Part shown: piece by piece, positions 8,915-16,748 of the stretch
How the letters are laid out: every line of letters starts with the position of its first letter
Position numbering within the stretch: position 1 is the first letter of the stretch
Source of the DNA: Planctomycetaceae bacterium
GTDB lineage: Bacteria > Planctomycetota > Planctomycetia > Gemmatales > Gemmataceae
NCBI GenBank assembly: GCA_013823135.1
Contig: PNLP01000001.1
Location: forward strand, 124,001-188,000
Length of the DNA: 64,000 nucleotides
Reading direction: 5' to 3'
Notes under the pieces: model-generated
What the model saw: the letters and a program-made list of their open reading frames with translations, nothing else
The model's database searches: none
Told to the model about the DNA's origin: nothing
Position numbers and translations under genes: made by a program

Positions 8915-11736
8915 GCGGTATCGACCCCGGTATGTTCGAACTCTTTCGCGAAGAAGTGCGCACGCACGCCGACACACTTTCGCGAGGGCTTCTCGATGTC
9001 GAGGCCGACCCTGGAAACTCGACGCGAATCGAGCCGTTGATGCGGGCTGCGCATTCCATCAAGGGTGCCTGCCGGATCGTTGGCATTGAACTGGGTGTGC
9101 GACTTTCGCACGTAATGGAAGACGCACTTGTTGCAGCCCAGAATGGTCAGATCCGACTTGCCCCACCAGACATTGATACGTTGTTGCGTGGTTCCGATGT
9201 GCTCTCGGGTTTGGCCGAGTTGACTCCTGCCACGGCTGCTGATTGGTCCCCGGCGAACGTACAAACGGTTGAATCTCTCGAACCCGTATTTGTTGCGATG
9301 GCTACCGGGAAGCGAATCGCTGCACCTGTTCCTCCCGCTGCAGTTGCTCTCAAACCCGATTTGGTTCCACCGCCAGAACCCGCTCCCGTTCGGGTTGCAG
9401 AGAAAATCGAATCCTTCGACTTCCCTCCTGTGCCCGCGTTCGAGTGGCTCGCGATTCCCCCGACGCCGCTCCCCCTCAGGGTGGATCACTCGATGCTTGA
9501 CTTGTTCCGAGAGGAACTGCGGCATCACTTGCTGATCGTCGATAGTGGGGACATTGATGCCGCGCTTGAAAGCCTCAAGCAGGTTCGCGGCGCAGCCCGA
9601 CTCGTGAAGTGCCGCGCGGTTGAACACGTCGCGAGTTCGATGTCGGCATTCCTGTCCGCGGCCCGCACGAACACTGCCGCTGTCTCCCCGCAGGCAACAG
9701 AATGGTTGAAGTTCGCTGTCGCCACGATCGGTGGAGGCATCAACACAGACGACGAGTCTTTCGCTTCGTGGGTGACGACTGCGACACCAATTCTGTCCGA
9801 GATCGCGAGTGTCTTCGAGCGACAGACGGCCGCGAAGGGCGCGAACGAGATTAGTCCGCAGGTCGTCAAAGCGCCTCCAGTTGTTCAAGTGCCTGAACCC
9901 GCGAACGTTGCTGCACACGCGAAAACCGAAATCGCCGCACTTCCCGTTGTGGAAGTCCCCCCACCCGTTCGTCAGGAAGCGGCTACTGCCGCGCCTGCCG
10001 AGGCAGTCGTCCGCGTCACCGCTCAGAGCCTCAATCGGCTCATGGGTCTCGCGGGAGAATCGCTCGTTCAAGCACGCTGGCTGCCGTCGTTCTCCGCGTC
10101 GCTTCTGAGTTTGCGGAAACAACACGACTTGCTGGCAGTCCTGCTCGACGGTGCGTATCACGCGGCGGCCGCTGGTACAGACCCGGATGAAATCGCTCGT
10201 GCGATTGCTGAAGCACGTCAGCAGGCGGTGTTGTGCCGGGCTTCTCTGAACGACAAGGCAGCAGACTTCGACGATCACGCGGCTCGCGGCGAGGATCTGA
10301 ACACCCGACTGTATCGCGAGGTGATCGTGAGCCGAATGCGGCCATTCGGCGACGGTGTTCATGGATTGCCACGCCTGGTCCGCGACATGGCCCGCACACT
10401 TGGGAAGGAAGCCAAGCTCATCATTGATGGTGATAAGACGGAGGTCGACCGAGACATTCTGGAGAAACTGGAATCGCCTCTGTCGCACCTCATTCGCAAT
10501 GCTGTCGATCACGGCGTCGAGCCGACGGACGTTCGAGTAGCTGCGGGCAAGCCAGCGGCGGGCACCATCCGGCTCGAAGCCCGACACCGCGCGGGAATGC
10601 TCCACGTGACCATCACCGACGACGGCGGCGGTGTGAACCTCGACAAGCTCCGGAAGAAGATCGTCGATCGCGGCCTCAACTCGACCGAACTCGTTCGCCA
10701 GATGCAGGACGCCGAGTTGCTGGAATTCCTGTTCCTGCCCGGGTTCAGCACAGCCACGACTGTGACCGAATTCTCCGGTCGCGGCGTCGGGCTCGATGTG
10801 GTGCAAGACACCATCCGTAAGGTTGGAGGAAGCGTCCGCATTAGCTCGCAACCCGGTCGTGGTACCACGTTCCACCTGCAACTTCCACTTACGCTCTCCG
10901 TGATCCGGGCCGTCGTTGTGAATGCCGCTGGTGAGCCGTACGCGTTTCCGCACAACCGGATCGACCGGCTCCTTCGCGTGCCGCGTTCTGCGGTGCGATC
11001 CCTAGAGCATCGCCAGTTCGTCACGGTCGATGGGCAGAATGTTGGCCTCGTTGTCGCGGCGCAGTTGCTCGACTTGCCGGCCATGCCCACAACCGGCGAC
11101 GAACTCGCGGTTGTTCTGCTGAGTGACGCCACGGGTACTTACGGCCTCGTGATTGACTCGTTCCGTGGCGAACAGGACCTCGTTGTTCGGCCACTCGATC
11201 CACGGCTGGGTAAGGTGCCAAACCTCAGCGCGGCCGCGATCCTCGATGACGGATCGCCCGTTCTGATCGTGGACGTGGAGGATTTGCTTCGCTCCATGGA
11301 TCAGTACATCCAGACCGGGGCACTCAGTCGGTGCGACACACGGCCGACCAGTCAGTCGCGTAGGAAACGCGTGCTGATCGTTGACGACTCGATCACGGTT
11401 CGCGAAGTCGAACGCCAACTGCTTGTCCACAAGGGTTACGATGTTGTCGTCGGAGTCGACGGTATGGATGGGTGGAACAAGGTCCGCTCGGATCGGTTCG
11501 ACCTCCTGGTGAGTGATATCGACATGCCGCGGATGACAGGACTGCAACTCGTGACAGCCGTGCGCAGCGATGCCCAGCTCCGCGATCTTCCGGTTGTCAT
11601 CGTGTCGTACAAGGAACGGGAGGAAGACCGGAACCGCGGCCTCGAGGTCGGGGCGAACTGCTACCTCACCAAGAGCAGCTTTCACGATAACCGGTTCATC
11701 GAGGCGGTCGAGGATCTCATCGGCCCTGCCATCTGA
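8911..11736 (+). CDS. Hybrid CheA histidine kinase with C-terminal receiver (WspE-like)
   Basis: Central kinase of the array, 941 residues. It autophosphorylates on the HPt histidine and passes phosphate to receiver domains. The HPt domain at residues 1-110 has H48 in AAHSIKGACRIVG. A second, degenerate HPt-like segment lies at about 190-260 (VRGAARLV), where the His position is not His. The dimerisation and kinase block contains SRMRPFGDGVHGLPRLVRD, the N-box LSHLIRNAVDHGVEP, and glycine-rich GRGVGLDVV. A CheW-like regulatory domain follows, then a receiver from about residue 819 with D869 in VSDIDMP. The HPt-kinase-CheW-REC order matches WspE. Likely phospho-targets are its own receiver, the PP2C regulator at 3511, and the CheB at 21475. 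Confidence 0.95.
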   Translation: MSGIDPGMFELFREEVRTHADTLSRGLLDVEADPGNSTRIEPLMRAAHSIKGACRIVGIELGVRLSHVMEDALVAAQNGQIRLAPPDIDTLLRGSDVLSGLAELTPATAADWSPANVQTVESLEPVFVAMATGKRIAAPVPPAAVALKPDLVPPPEPAPVRVAEKIESFDFPPVPAFEWLAIPPTPLPLRVDHSMLDLFREELRHHLLIVDSGDIDAALESLKQVRGAARLVKCRAVEHVASSMSAFLSAARTNTAAVSPQATEWLKFAVATIGGGINTDDESFASWVTTATPILSEIASVFERQTAAKGANEISPQVVKAPPVVQVPEPANVAAHAKTEIAALPVVEVPPPVRQEAATAAPAEAVVRVTAQSLNRLMGLAGESLVQARWLPSFSASLLSLRKQHDLLAVLLDGAYHAAAAGTDPDEIARAIAEARQQAVLCRASLNDKAADFDDHAARGEDLNTRLYREVIVSRMRPFGDGVHGLPRLVRDMARTLGKEAKLIIDGDKTEVDRDILEKLESPLSHLIRNAVDHGVEPTDVRVAAGKPAAGTIRLEARHRAGMLHVTITDDGGGVNLDKLRKKIVDRGLNSTELVRQMQDAELLEFLFLPGFSTATTVTEFSGRGVGLDVVQDTIRKVGGSVRISSQPGRGTTFHLQLPLTLSVIRAVVVNAAGEPYAFPHNRIDRLLRVPRSAVRSLEHRQFVTVDGQNVGLVVAAQLLDLPAMPTTGDELAVVLLSDATGTYGLVIDSFRGEQDLVVRPLDPRLGKVPNLSAAAILDDGSPVLIVDVEDLLRSMDQYIQTGALSRCDTRPTSQSRRKRVLIVDDSITVREVERQLLVHKGYDVVVGVDGMDGWNKVRSDRFDLLVSDIDMPRMTGLQLVTAVRSDAQLRDLPVVIVSYKEREEDRNRGLEVGANCYLTKSSFHDNRFIEAVEDLIGPAI

Positions 11737-11832
11737 CGGGTCGTGGTGCAAATGCTGAATGAGTGTACGGATATAAGCTAATTCTTTTGGGATTGAGCGA
11801 GTGGGTGTCACTCCTTGAACTGTGGGTCCGGT

Positions 11833-11850
11833 GTTGCCCCACGGGGCAAC
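11833..11850 (-). terminator. Short GC-rich hairpin downstream of the helicase gene
   Basis: GTTGCCCC pairs with GGGGCAAC across two bases, 14 bases past the stop of the minus-strand helicase gene and about 100 bases past the CheA stop. It has no clear U-run on either side, so termination is only a possibility. Confidence 0.3.
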
Positions 11851-11863
11851 CCCTACTTGATGT

Positions 11864-13246
11864 TCATTGAAACGCTCGGTGCTGTCGGCGTCGATCGCTG
11901 ACGTATTCCTCGGTCGTGCCGCGTGCAATTACTTCGTAGAGAATCGCCTGCTTGTCGCCGTGCTTTCGCAAGATGCGACCCAAACGCTGGACGTTTTCCG
12001 TCGCGCTGCCGGTTCCGCCTAACACGATTCCCACACCTGCTGCCGGCACGTCCACGCCCTCGTTGAGCACCTGACAAGTCACCACGGCGGTGTACTCACC
12101 AGAGTGGAACTTTTCCAGAATCGCCTTGCGTTCCTTGGGCTTCGTTTGGTTGGTCATCGCCGGAATCAGGAACTTCCGCGAGATGTGGTAGACCGTTGCG
12201 TTGTCCGCGGTGAAGATCAATGCGCGTTCTGTCGAGTGCTTCGTGAGTAGCTCTTCGAGCAACTTGAGTTTGCCGGTCGCGGCCTGCACGATGCGTTTTT
12301 GCTCACGATATGCTCGTAACGCTTTGAAGCCTTCCGGGCTTTTGCTCGCCTCAAAGAGGAAGCGTCGAAAGCCGTCTGGACCGGACATCGAGATGTTGCG
12401 ATCCGAGACGAACCGGCGATATTCCTCGCGGCAGTTGCGATACGATTCTTCCTCCTCGGGCGTCAGGTCAATGAAGACCTGTCGCGTTTCGTACGGTGCC
12501 AGAAACTCGCCAGCCACGTCGTTGATGTCAAGACGGTACACAATCGGTCCGACAAGTTCGGGAAGCAACTGATCGCCACCATCGGCTCGCTCGGGGGTTG
12601 CAGTAAGACCGAGTCGGAAGGGTGCCAATCCCGCGTTCGCTGCTTCCATGTAGGACGCGCCGGGGAGGTGATGGCATTCGTCGAAGATCACCAATCCGAA
12701 GCGATTCGCCCAGCGTTCGAGGTGGATGTATGCCGAGTCGTAGGTGGTTACTGTGAGGGGCCGGTAGTTGAACTCACCAGCCCCGACCATGCCAACCTCG
12801 ACGCCGAAAGCTCGTTCGAGTTCTTGCGCCCACTGCACCATCAAGTCAATTTTCGGCGTAACGACCATCGTCGGCCTGCCGACTTTCTCGATGCACATGA
12901 ACGCCGTGAAGGTCTTGCCTGTGCCCGTGGGCATGACGACTACGCCCCGGCGAGTCTTGGCCCACGCGGCGACTCCCGCCTTCTGATACTCTCGTGGTGT
13001 ACGTTCGGCGTTCAGTTTCCAGCCGGTCTGTTCAACGGGCCAGCCACGGGCGGTGTCTTCATATGCCAGTTTTTCACGGATGAGATGTTCAACGATGCCA
13101 CGATAGAAGCGGCCCTGTGCCCGGTGAGTGGAGGTGCGAGGGTCGAACAGGACGCCCGGGATTGTCGCGGGAACGAATCCGTTTGGCCCGCCGGTCACGA
13201 CAACGGTGCCGCGGTCGTAGGTCAATTGAATGGGGTTATCGCTCAT
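11864..13246 (-). CDS. XPB-like superfamily 2 DNA helicase
   Basis: ATP-dependent 3'-5' DNA helicase resembling archaeal and bacterial XPB, 460 residues. The N-terminal segment (IQLTYDRGTVVV, then FDPRTSTHRAQGRFYR) resembles the XPB damage-recognition domain. The motor core has Walker A in MPTGTGKT, DECH in IFDECHHLP, TATPERADG at the place of the XPB RED motif (here R-A-D), a thumb-like insertion rich in Glu/Arg at about residues 265-320, and motif VI in QRLGRILRKHG. A DUF790/Bax1-like nuclease, the known XPB partner, is encoded about 9.4 kb away. A repair role is inferred from the archaeal pair. The ATG chosen begins MSDNPIQ; upstream in-frame codons overlap the CBS gene and look non-coding. 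Confidence 0.88.
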   Translation of the reverse strand: MSDNPIQLTYDRGTVVVTGGPNGFVPATIPGVLFDPRTSTHRAQGRFYRGIVEHLIREKLAYEDTARGWPVEQTGWKLNAERTPREYQKAGVAAWAKTRRGVVVMPTGTGKTFTAFMCIEKVGRPTMVVTPKIDLMVQWAQELERAFGVEVGMVGAGEFNYRPLTVTTYDSAYIHLERWANRFGLVIFDECHHLPGASYMEAANAGLAPFRLGLTATPERADGGDQLLPELVGPIVYRLDINDVAGEFLAPYETRQVFIDLTPEEEESYRNCREEYRRFVSDRNISMSGPDGFRRFLFEASKSPEGFKALRAYREQKRIVQAATGKLKLLEELLTKHSTERALIFTADNATVYHISRKFLIPAMTNQTKPKERKAILEKFHSGEYTAVVTCQVLNEGVDVPAAGVGIVLGGTGSATENVQRLGRILRKHGDKQAILYEVIARGTTEEYVSDRRRQHRAFQ

Positions 13247-13252
13247 GCCCCG

Positions 13253-13281
13253 ATTATGACGGCAGCCTTGCAAGTTGACCA
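13253..13281 (-). promoter_or_regulatory. Candidate promoter giving a leaderless helicase transcript
   Basis: On the minus strand TGGTCA and CATAAT are separated by 17 bases, and CATAAT lies 6 bases before the ATG of the XPB-like gene. There is no good Shine-Dalgarno sequence before that ATG, which fits a leaderless start. The call is by eye only. Confidence 0.3.
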
Positions 13282-13353
13282 GCAAGGATTCCGACAGGTT
13301 GACACCGATGGCTGTGTGTGCGACCGTAAGCGCAACCCCTCTGGAGATGCACC

Positions 13354-13758
13354 ATGTCACTGCTGACGTTGAACGCCTCAACTGCCGCCGAGATTATGAC
13401 GGCTGGGCCAACCTCGCTGAATGCCTCAGCTACCGTTACGGAGGCCACATCATTCCTGACGGCTCGTGGCTTCGGTGCAGCGGTGGTCATCGATGAAGCC
13501 GGTCACGCGATTGGCGTCGTGACCAAGACGGATGTCCTCGTCCACGCCCGACAACGGAAGCCAGGTCTTGAGCCTGACGATACCCCGGTTACCGAGATCA
13601 TGACGCCAGCGGTCTTCTCGGTTCGCCCGGAAACACCTGCTAGCTCTGTCGTCGAGCAACTCCTCGTGCTGAACGTCCATCACCTATTCGTGGCTGACCC
13701 CGCGGGCGTGATCGTCGGGGTCATCAGCCCGATCGACGTGCTGCGGAAACTCTCGTGA
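13354..13758 (+). CDS. Tandem CBS domain protein
   Basis: Small cytosolic protein of 134 residues made of two CBS motifs, which together form one Bateman module that usually binds adenosine nucleotides. The first repeat runs from TAAEIMTAGPTSL to GVVTKTDVLVHA and the second from VTEIMTPAVFSVRP to GVISPIDVLRKL. There is no fused catalytic or membrane domain, so it is a stand-alone sensor whose partner cannot be read from context. GGAG lies 7 bases before the ATG. The gene is divergent from the helicase (107 bases between starts) and convergent with the tiny membrane protein at 13766. Confidence 0.88.
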   Translation: MSLLTLNASTAAEIMTAGPTSLNASATVTEATSFLTARGFGAAVVIDEAGHAIGVVTKTDVLVHARQRKPGLEPDDTPVTEIMTPAVFSVRPETPASSVVEQLLVLNVHHLFVADPAGVIVGVISPIDVLRKLS

Positions 13759-13765
13759 CACGGTC

Positions 13766-13930
13766 TTACGGCACGTAGCTCATCAGGTACATCACCAGCG
13801 CCAGGCAGATCACTGACAAGAACATGATGAGCCAGGCCTGGAAAAACCAGGTGTAGTAGACCGGGTAGTCCGGGTAAGGGTCCGGGGGCAGTGCCTCTGC
13901 TGCGGACTCCGATTTGATCTGTTGCGCCAT
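13766..13930 (-). CDS. 54-residue single-pass membrane protein
   Basis: A short gene on the minus strand with a strong ribosome site (GAGGTGA, 5 bases before the ATG). The N-terminal ~20 residues are soluble and acidic and end in PPDPYPDYPVYY. A single hydrophobic helix follows (about residues 29-50), and the protein stops a few residues after it. It ends 7 bases from the convergent CBS gene. I do not recognise the family. The ribosome site, the coherent hydrophobic segment and the Pro/Tyr motif argue that it is real. The gap of 282 bases between it and the kinase start holds the candidate kinase promoter and nothing else I can identify. Confidence 0.6.
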   Translation of the reverse strand: MAQQIKSESAAEALPPDPYPDYPVYYTWFFQAWLIMFLSVICLALVMYLMSYVP

Positions 13931-14116
13931 GTTCGTCACCTCAGTTTGCTTCTTTCTGCATCCTGCAACCGAACCCGCTCCTTTGCAGTCGCAGTTCGGA
14001 GCAACTCCACTCGTTTCACTCGCGTTGTATCACCCCTATCATCGACCGACATAGCGGGTGGTTCCAGTCGCAATAGTTCGGGTACGGCGATAATTCATGT
14101 CTGGGTACGGATTATG

Positions 14117-14145
14117 GTGTTGTTGTGGAGAACGCAGGATACAAT
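14117..14145 (+). promoter_or_regulatory. Candidate promoter for the Ser/Thr kinase gene
   Basis: A good -10-like TACAAT is preceded at 17 bases by a weak GTGTTG. The leader to the kinase ATG would be about 60 bases. The call is by eye only. Confidence 0.28.
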
Positions 14146-14212
14146 CTCATGACCGGCCATATCCAGAACACCTGCCGGAACAGCTTTGTTGGCCGCCGAC
14201 CGGGTACCCGGG

Positions 14213-16663
14213 ATGCAGATTACGACGGTTGACGCACTGATCCAAGCTCTCCACGACAGCAAGCTCCTCTCCCCCGAGCAGCTCGAGGTCGCGGTGCAGC
14301 ATTTTGCGCCCGTTCGTGACACCTTCGCATCCGTCTTGAAGTCACTGGTTGAACGGAAGCACCTCTCTGTCTACCAGCTTCGTAAGGTGATACACGCCAA
14401 GGCCGAAGAGCTGTTTCTCGGCCCGTACATCATCGTCGATAAACTCGGCGAAGGCGGGATGGGGCGCGTTTACCGCGCGCGTCACGTCCGGATGGGACGG
14501 GAAGTGGCACTGAAGATCATTCGTCCAAACTTGTTATCCAACCCGATCATCCGCGGCCGCTATCAACGTGAGGTCGAAGCTGCGGGTACGCTCCGTCACC
14601 CCAACATTGTCTGCGTCGATGACGCCGGAGAAGCGAACGGAAAATACTACATGGCGATGGAGTTCGTGGATGGGGTTGACCTGTCGCGGCTCATGAAGGA
14701 TCACCGCACTCTGGAAATCACCGAGGCATGTGAGTACGTTCGCCAGGCGGCTTTAGGGCTTCAACACGCGCACGAAAATGGTTTTGTCCACCGGGACATC
14801 AAGCCATCGAACATCATCGTGGCCGGTGAACGGCACGTCGCACATGCGAAGAGCCCGGCCATCGTCAAGATTCTCGACATGGGTCTTGTTCGGCCGCTCG
14901 GTTACGAGGATGTCCCCGGTGCCGCCGAGTTGACTCGCGCTGGCACGGTCGTCGGCACACCAGACTACATGGCTCCCGAGCAAGCCAAGAACTCCAGTTG
15001 TGTGGATGCACGGGCCGACCTCTACAGCCTGGGTTGCACCCTATACTACCTGCTCACGGCCCAGCCTCCGTTCCCGGATGGCTCTCCGATCGAGAAGTTG
15101 CTCAAACACCAGCTCGATCCTGCCCCCTCCGCTCGGGTGTTGCGACCAGACATACCCGAGGCAGTTGACGCCATCATCGCCTGTTTGACGGCAAAGAAGC
15201 CCGAAGACCGATTTCCCTCAGCAGCGGCAGTGGTTCAAGCCATCAGTCCACTGGCGGTTCACGCACGTGGGACGAATGCTTTTGCCGTCCGTGCCAGACC
15301 CATGCAACCGATGGCAGTGCCGGATGCGACATTGCCTTCGGACCGGAATCTCCCTCCGCCCACGCCCGGCCCCGGTACCGTTGCGACCTCGACGCCTGGG
15401 TCGCGGATTGTTCCTGTGCTCACCCCAGCACCCGAGTACAGTAGTCCGCAGCCAGTCGCTCCGTCCGATCACACACCACGGCCACCCGGTTTGCCTGGGG
15501 TGATCCAGCCGATTCTTGGCGATCCCTCTCCCTTCGCGGCAATTGCCGACCCACCTTCCGTTCCTCTGGGGTTGGTTGTTACCGATGCCAGCGCTCCAGA
15601 GCACTCCCCCCCACGGGAATCGTCGCAACGGATGTGGTGGATTGTGGGTGGCGTGGTTGCACTTGCGATCCTCGCGGTTGTTGTGGTCGTCGTACAACTT
15701 GGGGGGAAGCCGGTTGTTCCAAGCAATCCCGGCCTTGCGAACCCCGACCCGCCCCCTCCACAGCCGAAGCGAACGGGTATTGTCCCGCAACTTGGTACGA
15801 TGCCTCGCTTGCATCACCACTCGCTGTTGATTCCCGACGGGAGTGGATTGGTCGTCGTAACTTTCCCCGCCACGTACCTGAAGGAGAAGGATTCACCCTT
15901 TGTGAAGGGCACCGGTCCTGCGCGGCTAACTCAGTGGGTGAACCGCATCGCTGCCGACGCAGCACTGGACCCACTCCACACGGACCGGCTCATCGTCACG
16001 GTCCCCGCGTCGTCGTCGGAGCGGTACTTTGCGGTCACGGAGGGCGATTACCTTTCGGCCAATTTTACGCCGAAGCTGTTCTCCTTGAACAACCCCTTTC
16101 TCAAGGTTGATCGGCCCTTGAAACGGTACGTGACTTCCGCTGGGCGGCACACAGCAGTCCTGACACCGGTCCACGGCCCGACGGTCTACGCCGTGATGTC
16201 CAACGCGGGATTCCTCGAAGACATGAGGCCACGTTTCGCCACGGAACGAACCCCGCCCGTGCCAAAGCTCGACACCGGCATGATCCCCGCCTTGAACGCG
16301 GTTGCGGAGAAACCGCCACTCCTCTTTGCGGTCGCGGGGGGAAGCTACAAATTGCCGTTTGGTGAACACCCCACGCTCGAAGAGTTCGGGATCGAACTCA
16401 TGACACTCCGCGTTCAAATCGCCGAGAGGATGGAAATTGAACTGACACTCACGGGTGCGGATGCGGAAGTGCTGAAGCAAGGGGTCAAGGATCTCGCACA
16501 ACTCGTTCGGGGTGATCGACACCCCTGGAGCAACACGGTCGCCGATCTGGTGGCTCGCCCTGGTGTTGGGGATCGTCAGGATTCCCGGTTCCGCTGGACG
16601 ATCAAGACAACCTGGACCGCAGACCAGTTCTCGGCATTTCTTGACCAGTGCCTGAGCCAGTGA
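14213..16663 (+). CDS. Membrane-anchored Ser/Thr protein kinase (Hanks type)
   Basis: Receptor-like bacterial Ser/Thr kinase, 816 residues. An N-terminal helical region (residues 1-70) precedes the kinase domain (about 71-345): glycine loop LGEGGMGRVY, ATP-binding K101, catalytic D195 in HRDIKPSN, DMG (D222) instead of DFG, and GTPDYMAPEQ. A Pro-rich linker follows to one transmembrane helix at about residues 473-497, then a ~310-residue exported domain that I do not recognise. The extracellular part could sense a ligand. The substrate is unknown. This is one of many such kinases in planctomycetes. The ATG chosen starts MQITTVDAL; a TTG 27 bases upstream is possible. Confidence 0.92.
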   Translation: MQITTVDALIQALHDSKLLSPEQLEVAVQHFAPVRDTFASVLKSLVERKHLSVYQLRKVIHAKAEELFLGPYIIVDKLGEGGMGRVYRARHVRMGREVALKIIRPNLLSNPIIRGRYQREVEAAGTLRHPNIVCVDDAGEANGKYYMAMEFVDGVDLSRLMKDHRTLEITEACEYVRQAALGLQHAHENGFVHRDIKPSNIIVAGERHVAHAKSPAIVKILDMGLVRPLGYEDVPGAAELTRAGTVVGTPDYMAPEQAKNSSCVDARADLYSLGCTLYYLLTAQPPFPDGSPIEKLLKHQLDPAPSARVLRPDIPEAVDAIIACLTAKKPEDRFPSAAAVVQAISPLAVHARGTNAFAVRARPMQPMAVPDATLPSDRNLPPPTPGPGTVATSTPGSRIVPVLTPAPEYSSPQPVAPSDHTPRPPGLPGVIQPILGDPSPFAAIADPPSVPLGLVVTDASAPEHSPPRESSQRMWWIVGGVVALAILAVVVVVVQLGGKPVVPSNPGLANPDPPPPQPKRTGIVPQLGTMPRLHHHSLLIPDGSGLVVVTFPATYLKEKDSPFVKGTGPARLTQWVNRIAADAALDPLHTDRLIVTVPASSSERYFAVTEGDYLSANFTPKLFSLNNPFLKVDRPLKRYVTSAGRHTAVLTPVHGPTVYAVMSNAGFLEDMRPRFATERTPPVPKLDTGMIPALNAVAEKPPLLFAVAGGSYKLPFGEHPTLEEFGIELMTLRVQIAERMEIELTLTGADAEVLKQGVKDLAQLVRGDRHPWSNTVADLVARPGVGDRQDSRFRWTIKTTWTADQFSAFLDQCLSQ

Positions 16664-16675
16664 CCTCAAGCAAAA

Positions 16676-16728
16676 CGGCATCGGGGTTCGTGAAACGGTT
16701 GTTGACCGTTTCACGAACCCCGATGCCG
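16676..16728 (-). terminator. Perfect 24-bp hairpin terminator between convergent genes
   Basis: Arms 16676-16699 and 16705-16728 are exact inverted copies with a 5-base loop. Read on the minus strand the hairpin is followed by TTTTGC, so it fits intrinsic termination of the cytochrome-like gene (16749-18920). The kinase gene ends 12 bases before it on the plus strand, so it may serve both. Confidence 0.75.
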
Positions 16729-16748
16729 CTACTCGACTCTCGTCGCTC

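Noticed and set aside
8470..10953. Minus-strand open frame of 827 codons opposite CheW and CheA
   Set aside because: It is antisense to two clear genes, rich in Arg, His, Gly and Cys without any domain, and reflects the high-GC codon use of the real genes.
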